Shown one piece after another: positions 43,040-53,375 of a DNA stretch of 64,000 nucleotides (position 1 is its first letter; the number at the start of each line of letters is the position of its first letter). The DNA is taken from assembly GCA_024305745.1 (NCBI GenBank), contig JAHRBS010000011.1, positions 496,001 to 560,000 on the forward strand, in the 5' to 3' direction. This DNA is from Polyporus tsugae (lineage: Eukaryota; Basidiomycota; Agaricomycetes; Polyporales; Polyporaceae). A program made the position numbers and the translations under genes. The notes under the pieces are model-generated. The model made no database searches, was not told the origin of the DNA, and saw only the letters and a list, made by a program, of their open reading frames with translations.

Positions 43040-43345
43040 CGTGCGAGAGGGGTTAAAGTCTGGAGGGGTGAAGACGTGTCAGTCAACATCCACAAAGACT
43101 TTTTAGGGCAGCGGTCATGGAAAAACGCGCTGGCATAGGTTCCCCCTCTATTTGGTGGAGGGCAGGCAGCGACCTCGAAGGCGCGCCACATCCAGCTCCA
43201 CTGCTGTGGATGGCAGGCAGCGGATAATCGCGCCACATCCATCCAACAGGTCGTCTGCCATAACGGCGACGAAGGGATTCCAGGCGAGCTGGGAGCCTCA
43301 CAGGTCGCAGCCAGCAATGAGCGGCGCAGTACCTGGGCATCACCA

Positions 43346-43357
43346 GGGCTCATAACC
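43346..43357 (-). other. Copia-2 primer-binding site (half-tRNA type)
   Basis: Directly inside the 5' LTR the minus strand reads GGTTATGAGCCC, complementary to the anticodon region GGGCTCATAACC of initiator tRNA-Met. Drosophila copia and some relatives are primed by this internal tRNA half rather than the CCA end. The match and position are seen; use as primer is inferred. Confidence 0.8.
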
Positions 43358-43685
43358 TGTTGAACCCGGGGGCAAAGCCCACACTGGGCAGCAACTCTAG
43401 CGGAAGCTCCGCATACTCACCTGGAGGGGTTGTTGAGGCTTGTTAAGTGATGATGGTGGTAGGGTGTAAAGAACTGTCTGTATTGGGGGCTCTGGGGAGC
43501 CCGTATATATACTACTAGATTACATAAGAACTGTACAGTAGCATACACGGTGCACAGTCGAGCTGTGCGTGATTATCATAGACGAGGCTATGAGTAATCT
43601 GGCATGTGTGACAACTGGCGCTATGGCGGTGTCACAGCCTAGCGGCTATGTTGGCTGCCAGCGCTTGGCAGTGCCGCGCTCAACA
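43358..43685 (-). repeat. Copia-2 5' LTR
   Basis: 328 bp, same ends as 37315-37642 and identical except for one visible substitution. Confidence 0.93.
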
Positions 43686-43690
43686 GGTCA
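43686..43690 (+). repeat. Target-site duplication of copia-2, right copy (GGTCA)
   Basis: Second copy of GGTCA directly after TCAACA. Confidence 0.9.
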
Positions 43691-44229
43691 AGCTTGAAGT
43701 CCTTTGCTTACAGTGAGATGGGGGTCCCAATATTTGACCTGCAAGAAACCATGTAGACTGCATGCCCAAAGTGTCGGTCGGGCTTGCACACATTACCGAA
43801 AACACCTAATTCGTGTGCGGGTGTGAGCAAGCACACAAGGTCGGACGGAAGGGCCCGGGGACCGACCAGGCAATCCTATAATACATCGCACCGCATTGCC
43901 TGCCCGAACAATCTTGTCAAAATATTGTGTTGTCAGGCACGTCCGGGAAATCCTGTATAGTAACTTATATTGATCAGTATTCAGGACTCAAGTGCGATGC
44001 TCTTGAAGAGCACAACTAAGTACTCATCAGTGATCACCGACGAGCTTTCCGATTACAGTACAGCCATGCCATCGAAAATTATTTACATGGGGTTGGGGCC
44101 TGCACGCCCATGCATGCTCTGTCCGCTTCATTCCGTTCATGCTTGTCGTCCTTGGTGCCTGCTTTGGGACCCCACTAAACCCTAGGCACTGCAAGACCCA
44201 CTTGGCATCACATGTGTCGAACCTGGGGA
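43691..44229. other. Unassigned interval
   Basis: No sustained coding frame or repeat ends. It is the continuation of the sequence in which copia-2 inserted (37135-37309 side). Confidence 0.4.
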
Positions 44230-44720
44230 GATACCGCTCCTCATGTTTGCCACGCAGGCCGGATGGCACTGCAATGAGCTCCCTATGGAGTGTGGACATG
44301 GGCGGGAGCGGCGCACATCTGCGACTGAAGCAGCGACTTCGCTGTCATCAGGACGTCAACCTCGCTGGACAGGGGGCCGACCATGTCCACCGCCTGGGCA
44401 ACCGCACACTGGATTGCGACCGAGACTTCCTTGACCGTGACCTGAGGCACCGCACTCCCGATGATGGCAGGCGGAAGCCCTGAGGATACGGCAGTGACAG
44501 TGCGATCCACCACGGCCCGGCGCGCGGCCAGGAGGATGACCTGTTGAGCTGCTGCCATGAGAGTGTTCAATTGTGCAACAGCGCCTTCGAATATCTCACC
44601 TGTCATCTTTGAACTAATGGCCTGGGCGGTGACAGTAAGGATGTGCTGCTGCTTCGCCAAGGCTTGCAGTTCCAGCCCGACTTCATTCGGGGAAGTCACA
44701 ACCTGACACTCACCTTGACA
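44230..44720 (-). pseudogene. Duplicated 3'-exon fragment of the gene at 57816-60699
   Basis: On the minus strand the reading from PNEVGLELQALAKQQH through MVGPLSSEVDVLMTAKSLLQ closely matches the C-terminal part of the last exon of the plus-strand gene at 57816-60699 (60213-60590), with a few substitutions such as H-V/I, A/T and S/L. Similarity fades just past the equivalent of 60670 (shared AGGGAGCTC-GTGCCAT). Upstream of 44710 the sequences differ. It is an inverted partial copy about 16 kb from the parent, without parent promoter or other exons. Confidence 0.8.
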
Positions 44721-46143
44721 GCATGGTGGCGAAAGAGACAAGAGTGGGCTTCCTGGCGGAGGAGTCAGCACGAAAGCTTCGTAGAACCATTCCAAGAGGT
44801 GGCGAAGAACATACCTGTGACAATTCCGGCAAACAATTGCACGATGGACTAGGTGTGGCGACACACGGACAGCGCGTGCATTCTCTCGCACCCGAGGGGA
44901 CACCATGGGGCAGTCGAGAGTGACCCGCTGTATGAGGAGGTGGAAAGCACCCCAGGCCAGGGTCCAAGCAAGTGTGCCGGCACAGTGAGAACGAGCGATG
45001 CCGACCTCGTGCTGGTAACAAGCTCGTGAAATGAGGCCTAGCTGTTCTTCCGATTCGTCAACCTTGCAGACAGGAGGGAAATCCGATGGGAGAGTCAGAG
45101 AGCAAACTTGGGGAAGACAAGTGAGGGAGCAAAGAAGTACCACAGGGACGGGAGGGAGGACTGGGCAGAGAACTGGCCATCGGGAAGGGGAGAAAGGTAG
45201 GGGGTGGCCGACGCAGTCCAGATATCCTCAGCTCCTCACAAAAGAAGCAGAGCTGCAGTCGGAGAGGAGGCGGGTCCGGGTCGGCAACGTCAAGTCAACA
45301 GGCAGCTGGGACTCTGATTGAGTATGTTCCCGGCAGTGGCAGACAGGCAAGATATGCTCCGCACAGCCGAGTGTTGTTTAACCATCGGCCAGTCGCGAGC
45401 ACGCGCTGCCGAAGCTCGATATTGATCAACTTGAAGAGTTGGAGATGGCGGAGCATCCCGCCATGTTCAGAGGTCAATGTCCTTATAGCAGACTTTGTTC
45501 AGTGATGACTCCCTGTTCTGGATCAGAAGATGAACGGGCCATCTGGGCCGACACGCTCAAGAATAATATCCATGCGCGGTCGAGGGGTAGCAGGGGAAAT
45601 CATGCCCCAAGCGCCTATTCCTGTGGATTAAGCAAGCACGGAAGGGGAGTTACGGAAGGAGCAATACCGCAGATGTGATTGGTCGATAGCCAATTATACG
45701 TAAATGCAACGACAGGCTTCGAAATTGAACCGTGAATGCCAAGGCCCTGGTACGGAGGTTTAATAGGATAAATTGAATGAGCTACACAACTTGGGCTTTC
45801 TCGACAAATGAAGCATCGGAAAAACAAGGCTGACGCTTTTGGGGGACAGGGGAGTTGTGGGATTGAATAATAGATGAAAAATAAAGGACTATGTAGGACT
45901 GAACGTGACAAGTAGATCAACATTGTAGCTTACATATTCGTGGTTATGGGCACGGCAGTGGCAGGGCTGCATCGACACTGGACGGCTGCTACGAAAATTG
46001 GAATTCGAAGACGATAGAGAAGCATGGAAAGGCTCTGCCTCCATTGCGGGTTTGACATAATGCAGTGGTGACGTGCAGGCCCAGACGCGCTGTTTGAGAG
46101 AAGGACCTGATGAACTCGAGGCTATAAGGGCAAGGGTTCCAAC
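44721..46143. other. Unassigned interval
   Basis: The minus-strand frame of the fragment above stays open to about 45143 without similarity to known proteins. The remainder has only short overlapping open stretches on both strands. No TIR or LTR ends were found. Confidence 0.4.
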
Positions 46144-46640
46144 TGTAAGTCAAACACAGAGAGATCTTCAGTCAGTGAGTGAACGACTAAATTGTATGTT
46201 ACCAAGTACCTGTAAGTCAAACACAGAGAGACTAAGGTAAAGTCAGTAACTACAAGTAAGAGAGAGGCAAGTATAGTACTTACTCTTCAGTCAGTGAGTG
46301 AACAGCTGAAGAGCAGGAGCAGAGAATGCAGTCCTTATATACTACAGTAGGGAGTGCATGAGTAAGCAATAAAGAAGTCACATGTATGCATGAGTAAGAC
46401 AATGAGTAAAGGATTGTGCAATATTGCACCATCGAGTGAGTAAGCATAGAACTACATAGACTATTCTAGAGCAGTATGGATTGTCCAAGAAGATTCCAGA
46501 CGTCTCCGGACCTCTACAACAATAGTATGAGAGAGAAACCTAAATATGGTAAGTAAGATGCATAGCATTGACTAAGCACCATGTGGTCGCATAGCCTCAT
46601 GTCCGGATAAGTCCATACCCTAATAGCTCAAAGTCCAACA
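46144..46640 (-). repeat. Probable solo or orphan LTR with internal direct repeats
   Basis: On the minus strand it begins TGTTGGACTTTGAGC and ends CTTACA (TG...CA), with a TATATAAGGACTGC box near 46334-46345. TGTAAGTCAAACACAGAGAGA-like units recur at 46144 and about 46212, and CTTCAGTCAGTGAGTGAAC recurs near 46165 and 46286. Flanking bases (CCAAC and GGGCC) do not match, and no partner LTR is in the window. Confidence 0.5.
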
Positions 46641-46995
46641 GGGCCCTTGCAACGTTTTGCGGGGCGTATTTTCATAACACCGGTACTGGATACGAGCTTA
46701 CTGGATGTTGTTCGCCTGGGAATCGGTCTTGAGCTTGTGTGATGTTGGGATTGGTCGTGGAATGCGACTTCCAACACGGGATCCTATAACTGAGCAAACG
46801 ATGGAACATGTACGTGATTAATATAACCGTACATTACAATTAGAGAGTTGAGTTCCATGATGAAGGCGAGACTCATGGCTGTAATGCTATATCAGACAGT
46901 CAGCTTCGGACAACAGGAGATGGAGATGGCCTGAGATTTGTATGTACAACGCCACAGAGGCCGTTGTTGGGCAGTACCAAGGAGAGTGTCCGTGT
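46641..46995. other. Unassigned interval
   Basis: Nothing coding or repetitive recognised. Confidence 0.35.
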
Positions 46996-47744
46996 TACCG
47001 TGATTATCCCGTTATCCGGGGGATAATGGGATAACAGGATAATGATCGGTTGAGACTCGATCGGTCGGCCGTCCGGCATGATCTGCCCAGTTTGCTCCAA
47101 ATTCGCTTCCCTGTACCATACCATCTTCCAGTCCAAATAATAATAACATAAGTTAGACTTGAGCAGGTTGGCCTGTGTGCGGAAAGAACCACACGCAGAC
47201 ACCAGGAACGAAATGATACTTAGTCGTCTTCGAGGAGCGCACGCTCAGTCAGATTTGAAGTCCGACTGAGATTTGGCGTGTAGGCGCTCAGTGGAGTCCG
47301 GGCTGGCCCGCAACTTTGGCACATATCTCACCATGTCCGGGGGAGTTTTTCGATGATGTGGACTGGTGTATAGGGTAAAAAAACATATATTCAGAATGAA
47401 ATGCACACTCAGACTCCCCCAACAGCAATCCTTGGTGAGCGAGTCTACAAAGTAACCTTGGCAAGATCTGCCGAGTGCTTACCTACCAAATCGGGTTGTA
47501 TCTCAGTCAGACTTCGAATCTACTATCGTTCTGCAAACTGTAAGCAATAATCCCAGCCTATGTGCGGAAATAACCACACACAGGAAACGGAGGCACAAGC
47601 AAGGTCGAGGTGCAAGTTTAAAGCTGGTGATCGAGTCCTGAGGCTGACACCGGCAGGGGCCGGATCGGACATGCCGAGCTAGCCGTCCGGGCGCTATCCC
47701 ACGGGCGCTATCCGGCGGAGAGGGATAACGGGATATTCACGGTA
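46996..47744. mobile_element. Non-autonomous TIR element with TA target duplication
   Basis: CCGTGATTATCCCGTTATCC at 46998-47017 is matched in inverse orientation at 47723-47742 (CCGTGAATATCCCGTTATCC on the minus strand), and TA flanks both ends. Further in, both ends carry more TATCC/GGATA words. Two copies of a near-palindrome, GTGCGGAAA-AACCACAC-like, lie near 47174 and 47562. With no transposase inside 0.75 kb this is a MITE-like element; TA duplication suggests a Tc1/mariner-type source. Confidence 0.65.
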
Positions 47745-48176
47745 GTACGTGCTTTTTGGTACCAAATATGTGGATCACCCAAAGAAGGCATCTCCAAGCG
47801 GCTGGCAGAGCAAATGGGTGTAGGGGTAACAAACGAGCAAGAAGGACGCCAGCGGTGAAGACAGGCGTGTGGATCACAGCGACAGTTCTCGAAGGTAAGC
47901 CATTGTGTGGACCGGACAAAGGACGCCAGCGCTCTGATTTGAAGGGATATAGTTTCACCTCTGCTGGGTCCAGCCACTCCCGGGCACAGCCTTCTATCTA
48001 TCACATGTTGTAGGAGAATCTGGCGCGCGGGAGGAGAGAAGACGGGGGAAAGGACGAGCGCGTTTGAACGCTGATGCAAACATGTGAGGGACAATGCGCT
48101 GCGAGCCGTACTAAATACACTGGGAAACAAGACGGCCGAGACATAATATACAGTATAAGACGGCGGGACAAGACGA
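47745..48176. other. Unassigned interval
   Basis: Short overlapping open stretches only. Possibly upstream region of the plus-strand gene relic that follows. Confidence 0.35.
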
Positions 48177-50080
48177 GTGGGTGAGATGCGAGCACGGTGT
48201 GAGCTCGCTTACATAATACAAGATTCAACACATGTCGGCTATTGTCGTCTCCTCTGCGTCTCCCGCACTCTCTCCGTGTCCCCCGCCCTCTACTCCGCGT
48301 CCCCCAGCGCCCGCCGCTACAGCCATGGCCTCCCACACTACGACACTTCGAACCTGCCCTTTCAGTACTCCCAGCCATCCCTCAATGCCATCACCACGTC
48401 CCCCTCGTCTTTCGACGTCTTCTACGGCCGAAACTCCTACCCTGCACCACTGGTTACCTCCGCATGGGATGCACTGTCCCAGGAAGAGTCAGCGTCATCT
48501 GCACCACTTCCCGGCTCCACTCCTGCACCTTCATCATCACCTCGCACCGTCCATGCTGGCCCATCCACCCTCCAGAACATGGAGACATATCCTCTCGACT
48601 ACGCCTCCCAGCACCCCTCGTATAGTGGCAGCTCCTCCACACCGGTTACCACTTCATTCTTCCCTTGCCTCTTCGGCCTTCGGGTTTGTGCCCTCGCCCA
48701 CACCCTACTCGTCCGAAACATGCCCCTGCCTCACTTCCATAGCCACCGTGACCACTCACAATGCCCATCCTTCCCATAGTGAAGTCCATTGGGATACTCC
48801 CTCGCTAGACTCCGATAGCATCGTCACCCCCGTCCCCGCTTCTTCATCCCCTGCCGTAGGCCCCCTCGTCCTCGAACCAAACTAAGTACTTGCAGAAACA
48901 AGACTCCCAGTTAATTGTCGAGGTCACCGCCCTTTCAGATATCCCTGAGGCAATGCTCAAGGTCCCTTTCCGGGCCAATTATGCTATCCCGGAGATGAAG
49001 GTGATGATGAGGGCTTTCCGTCTTGACAGCTTTGCTATGCACAATGGCATCAAGGCCACAGCCACCAAACCAGGTTTGGGCGGCATAGAGATTGGCCCAC
49101 TCAAGGAACAACCAATTCAGATCGAGTGTCAGGTTTGACTCGACGTCCCGCCCATCGTGGAAGAGGAGGACACGCTCCCTTATGATGCGTTGCCTAGAGC
49201 CCAGAGCAAGGTCTATGAAACGCGGAAGTCATCGCCATCCAAAGGAAACACTCCGACCTCCCCATGTGATAGCGCCACCACAAGTTCTTCATCGGTGGGC
49301 GGTGCGTCCCCCGCCTTGAACATGGGCTGCCCACTTGTAGTCGGCAATGATAGCTCTGGTACATTGTCTGCTCACCTACGGAATAGGCCGCCCTCTCCAT
49401 TGCCGTCCACCTCCAGCCCAACCTTTGCTTCGGCCATGACCCCTGCCCAGTTGGAGCTGGAATTGAGCATGCGTGGACGCCAAACTGGAGATGGCATGGA
49501 GTCGCCAACATGCCCAGGCAAACTCGGGGACCCGTCCCTCGGTCAGACCTTATGTACGTTGTTTTGAGTCTCATTATCATCAGCAAACACTCACTGCTAT
49601 TTCACGGTTGTGCTCCCCTCGCTCGGCTTACCTCTTCCTGTTGATTCAGTGTTCTGTGTATCGCAGGCAGCATATGGGTGCACTACTAGCCGGAGTTCGA
49701 AAGAGGTGTGCCAACAATCCTCGCCGTTTGCTTGTTACGGATTCCCTGGGACTTTGACAACTACATCAAGCCCTTGCTACCCGAGGGCGGTATACACGTC
49801 TTCATTGTTGTCCTCGCCATCATTGTTCTCGGCGGTGGCGGCGTCGTCGAGATGGTCACAGAGTCAGTATTTTCTCACTCACTTTGAACATTTATCGAGT
49901 AGATTTTCACGCTGATTTTCCCTGCAGACCCTTCAAGTTGAGCTATTGCTCTCATTCTATCCTTCGTCATCTCCATTATCTCGATCGCCGCATCATCTCT
50001 CTGACACTTTCCCGCTGCACAAGTCCATCCATATACTATGTTACTACATGGTCCGAACTCACGAGGGAAATTTGGGAAAT
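48177..50080 (+). pseudogene. Degraded Ser/Pro-rich gene with C-terminal membrane segment, function unknown
   Basis: Coding-like blocks follow each other with frame changes. The first is a Ser/Pro/Tyr-rich region (HYDTSNLPFQYSQPSLN, FDVFYGRNSYPAP) to about 48650. Another frame follows with HSEVHWDTPSLDSDSIVTPVP. After an intron-like GTACTTGCAG at about 48886 comes QLIVEVTALSDIPEAMLKVPF...IPEMKVMMRAFRLDSFAMHNG to 49138, then a Ser-rich region to 49567. A block near 49750-49860 reads FDNYIKPLLPEGGIHVFIVVLAIIVLGGGG, one likely membrane helix, followed by a GTCAGT intron. At least one frameshift and a TGA at 49136 argue that it is broken. I do not recognise the family. Confidence 0.45.
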
Positions 50081-50574
50081 ACTACACTTTTAGTCTCGTT
50101 TCCAGCTGCGGGGGGTGCCAGGGTGGGGGAGGTGGAGCAGGGCTCGGTTGGTATCGTCCCATCTCAACTGAGCATCCCGAAGTCCACCAGGGATTGTCCC
50201 ATTCCCGGGCACGACATTCACCTCATACTGGCGGATGCTCTCCAACAAGGCGCAAATGAGCAGCATATCAGGAGGCCATCGAGCATGGACTTTGTTCCCG
50301 GAAATGCTAAAGCACGATCAACCTAAGTCTAAGCCTCTGCATGAGCCGGTAATCGGGCCATCCACGACCAGCTGCTCCGACAAGCATCATGGCGATCAAA
50401 TGGTGAGCGATATGTCCTCTTGTCGCCATTTCCATATGGTGACGACACTCCACCCAAGCTGTCCACATGCCAGGCTCCGCCTTCGGTCCATGGGGCCGTC
50501 AACGCCCACTGTGGCTCAGTTGGGCCAGTCTCACGCAGCGCTGGATCAAGCCATGTTTCTCACCCTGGCAATCT

Positions 50575-51638
50575 GACTGAGGCCCAGTGAGAACCCCTCC
50601 CATTGCCAGCAATTGGGAGGCAATGCGGGCAATTGAGATCTTTTGGCTCCCAATCTTGGCGCTTGATAGGTCTATTTTCGGCTCGAAGCCATGTCGTAGT
50701 TGTAGTTTGGGTTGACTTATATATAACAACTTGGCTCAATTTGTGCTACTACTCCGGGCGCTTGATGTGTCCTATGTGGAAACTAAACTAGTAATATAAG
50801 AACAGGTTCATGTACATGCATGTTGTAGTTCCCTCCACCCTGGCCCAACCCATGTCCGTTTTCGACTACCTCCCGATCTCGCCCCCAAGTCGCTCAGTGG
50901 TCTATGATGCCATCGGTATCCCTGGCATATTTAAAGACGGGGGAAATTGTCCTCCCCTCCACCCGCTTCTTGCTTTCCCCCACCATCTTCCGACAGCACG
51001 CTCCCCCTGATTCGCTTTCCTGCCCTCCACTTCCCTTTTCTGACCACACATGTGCCACTGTGAGTAAAAAGGTACGCAGATCAGTGGGGTTCCAAGACGC
51101 ACGCGCGAGCTAACTCACATTTCATGGTACAGGGGCTTCTTAGTAGGGCAGGTGGCGAACGGTGCGAGAATTTGCACGGAGCGCTCGCGGATGGGATTGG
51201 ACCGTGCACCGGTGCGCGCGGGACAGGTGGGAGGTGCAGAGGGGACAGCGCGGGGGCAGCGCAGGCGCGCGAGCTAGTAGGATGTACGCTGTGCGCGGAT
51301 TGGTAGCAGTAGCGCCCCTGTATCTATTTTCGGCGACCCGAATAGACTGCGTTCAGCATACCGAATAGTCGCGGCGGCGAGCGGAGCGTCAGAGGCTTCG
51401 TGGGTCGATTGAGAGCCTTTCCTATCTTTTTGTGGTGAGCAGACAGCAGGAAACGGAGCAGTTTTGAATGAAAAAGATAGTAATATACAGCAAAATGCGA
51501 AGGCCCCCAAATGGCTTTTTGTCTCCGTATGTGATCATTCCCGTCTTTTCCCACTAAATACAGCCAAATACTACAGATATATTCGACGGGAAAAGATTAC
51601 AAAGGCCGGAAATGGGAGGGGTTCTCACTGGGACTGAG
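50575..51638. mobile_element. Non-autonomous hAT-like TIR element
   Basis: CCCAGTGAGAACCCCTCC (start 50583) is matched in inverse orientation at the other end (ending 51631); the perfect TIR is 22 bp. ACTGAGG flanks both sides (50576-50582 and 51632-51638). Read with one overlapping base the repeat is the 8-bp GACTGAGG. Subterminal CAATTGGGAGGCAATG-type words follow the left TIR. The 1.05-kb interior has no transposase. It is unrelated in TIR sequence to the hAT at 1090-8088. Confidence 0.75.
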
Positions 51639-52454
51639 GTCTTGCTCGATAGATTATACAGAGATGCAGTCAAGACAGCGCAGATGGATCAGCACGATCA
51701 CAATCCCCGCCCACACCACACATCCGCACCTGGAGGTCCATCCGCAACGTCGAAGCGGAAACACGATGAGTCAGACTCGCGGCGAGATAATCCCAAGCTC
51801 AAGAGAGCGACCCTCGACTCTAGGGCATGCATGTAGAGGTCTTGTCAATTCGCCATATCCCTGGTTTCTTTCTCTCATCGTCGTGGATAGGGTCCCCGCG
51901 TCCAAACATTGACGAGCCGCGCGTCGTCCCCACAGCGCTAGAGTCCGCAGCGTCGCACCATCTAGCGCAGCGCCTACTCTCGTATCCGCGTGCCGAAGAC
52001 ATGAGAACCTGTGTCCACACCGACTGCTCATCTCCCTTGTCATTTCGCGTTTGTTTTCACTTCGTTCTAACGCATAGGACTAGTATGACTACAAGTCGGA
52101 CTTACAAACCGCGCATTGCCCCCCCGTGAATCCAGTTTCCTTTCTATATAACTTCATCTCCCTCCAATACGATCGTTCTAGCGACTTGGACTCTGCATTG
52201 TCCCTTTCGCCTCGTCTTGCGACTGCGGACTTGTCTCGACCTCTCAGAGTGTTTCATACCAACCCCCTGAGAAGCATCCAGGTCACGAACTGAACCGCGT
52301 CGTGGACCATCCATAAATCTTCCAACGTAGAGAGCAAAGCGTCATCAAAGTCCGTCGTAACGTACACTGTCTGAACTGCCACCTCGGAACTATTAAATCG
52401 ACACCGCGTCAATACCCTTACGCCATCTCAAAGAAATCATGGAAGAGTACTCAC
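51639..52454. other. Unassigned interval
   Basis: No reading recognised. It lies downstream of the AP-2 mu relic (minus strand) and could hold its last small exon, which I could not place. Confidence 0.35.
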
Positions 52455-53375
52455 GCGGACCCAGTGGTACGACCCGCTCGCCTTGGTCAGGTTTCGTACC
52501 CTCACGCTTTGGTCGTTGCTCTTCTCGAACACCTTCAGGAACCGCACGATCGGGCCCGACACGGTAAGCATGAGCACCTGGAAGTCGACGTCGATCGGTG
52601 GGCGGGTCCAGACTTGGCGCGTCGTCGTGCTAGTCAGTTGTGTATTGCCCGAGAACGTCACTTGGCCACCCCAGTGTATTCGCGGAATCCTACGAACATT
52701 GTGCCATCAGACCATGTCGTCTCAAGAGGCCTGACAGGCCTCTTGAATGGACGGGACAAAACGGCAGATGATCACGCACTTCCACACGACGACGTTCTCC
52801 GCAGGCACGTACTTCCCAAGCGGCAACTTGCAATCCATGTTTGTCGTATTCAGCGGGGTGGGTATCCACACGACCACGTTCGTCGCCGAGAGCTTGTTAT
52901 TGAAGGTCACCTTCACGGTGATTACGTATGATACCTGCGTCGTCCCGATCTCGTCCTCGGCCGGGATGACGCGCAGCGGGAACTTCACGTTCGACATCGA
53001 CCAGTACCACATCAGTTCGCTGATTGTACGTGTAGAGTCGAGCTCGTCGAGCAGGACGCACCGGTGGAATGTGCAGTCGTCGAGCTGGACGGCGTCCCCG
53101 CCCCCGCCACGGTCGATCACGAGCTTGTCGTTCGCGTCGAACTTGCACTCGGTTGTGCCGGAGAGGTATGCGCGTATGAGAATGTGGCCGTCACCGACAT
53201 CGGCAAGCAAGACAGTGCCTGTAGAAGCAATGAGTGGGTGTTCCAGAGGACAAGTAGAAAGTAATCACAAAGTTCATGCTCGGGTTGACGGTTCCTACGA
53301 CATCTACGAATGCCTCATTCTTCTTGTACTCGACGTCCCCTCTTCGCCAACTTGTTGAACCGGTAGCCTGTGTTG
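52455..53375 (-). pseudogene. AP-2 complex subunit mu (clathrin adaptor), 5'-truncated relic
   Basis: AP-2 mu binds endocytic cargo and phosphoinositide at the plasma membrane. The minus strand encodes the mu-homology domain over three exons: 53269 to about 53375 (TSWRRGDVEYKKNEAFVDVV), 52780-53218 (HILIRAYLSGTTECKF, DAVQLDDCTFHRCV, PLRVIPAEDEIGTTQVSYVI, NNKLSATNVVVWIPTPLNT, KYVPAENVVVWK) and 52455-52689 (RPPIDVDFQVLMLTVSGPIVRFLKVFEKS, LTKASGSY). The family's FIPPDGE segment after RTIS is missing in frame, and several invariant residues are changed (QSVRVRN for QSVKWVRY). The N-terminal longin half could not be found upstream. A divergent live gene is less likely. Confidence 0.8.

Larger units (their letters stand above)
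37315..43685 (-). mobile_element. Copia-2, nearly complete young Ty1/copia retrotransposon
   Basis: A 6371-bp element on the minus strand with two 328-bp LTRs, 5-bp target duplications (GGTCA), a primer-binding site, a polypurine tract and all expected domains. The LTRs differ at one visible position (ACACC/ACACT near 37340 and 43383), pointing to a recent insertion. Two +1-type frame changes in the linker between integrase and RT are the only defects seen. Confidence 0.95.

Noticed and set aside
48232..48885. 217-codon Pro/Ser/Thr-rich frame as the main gene at 48.2 kb
   Set aside because: Its composition is that of a shifted frame over the more protein-like reading (HYDTSNLPFQYSQPS); kept only as part of a decayed gene.
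52464..53358. Plus-strand frames over the AP-2 mu locus
   Set aside because: The minus strand encodes recognisable mu-homology motifs; the plus-strand frames are antisense shadows.
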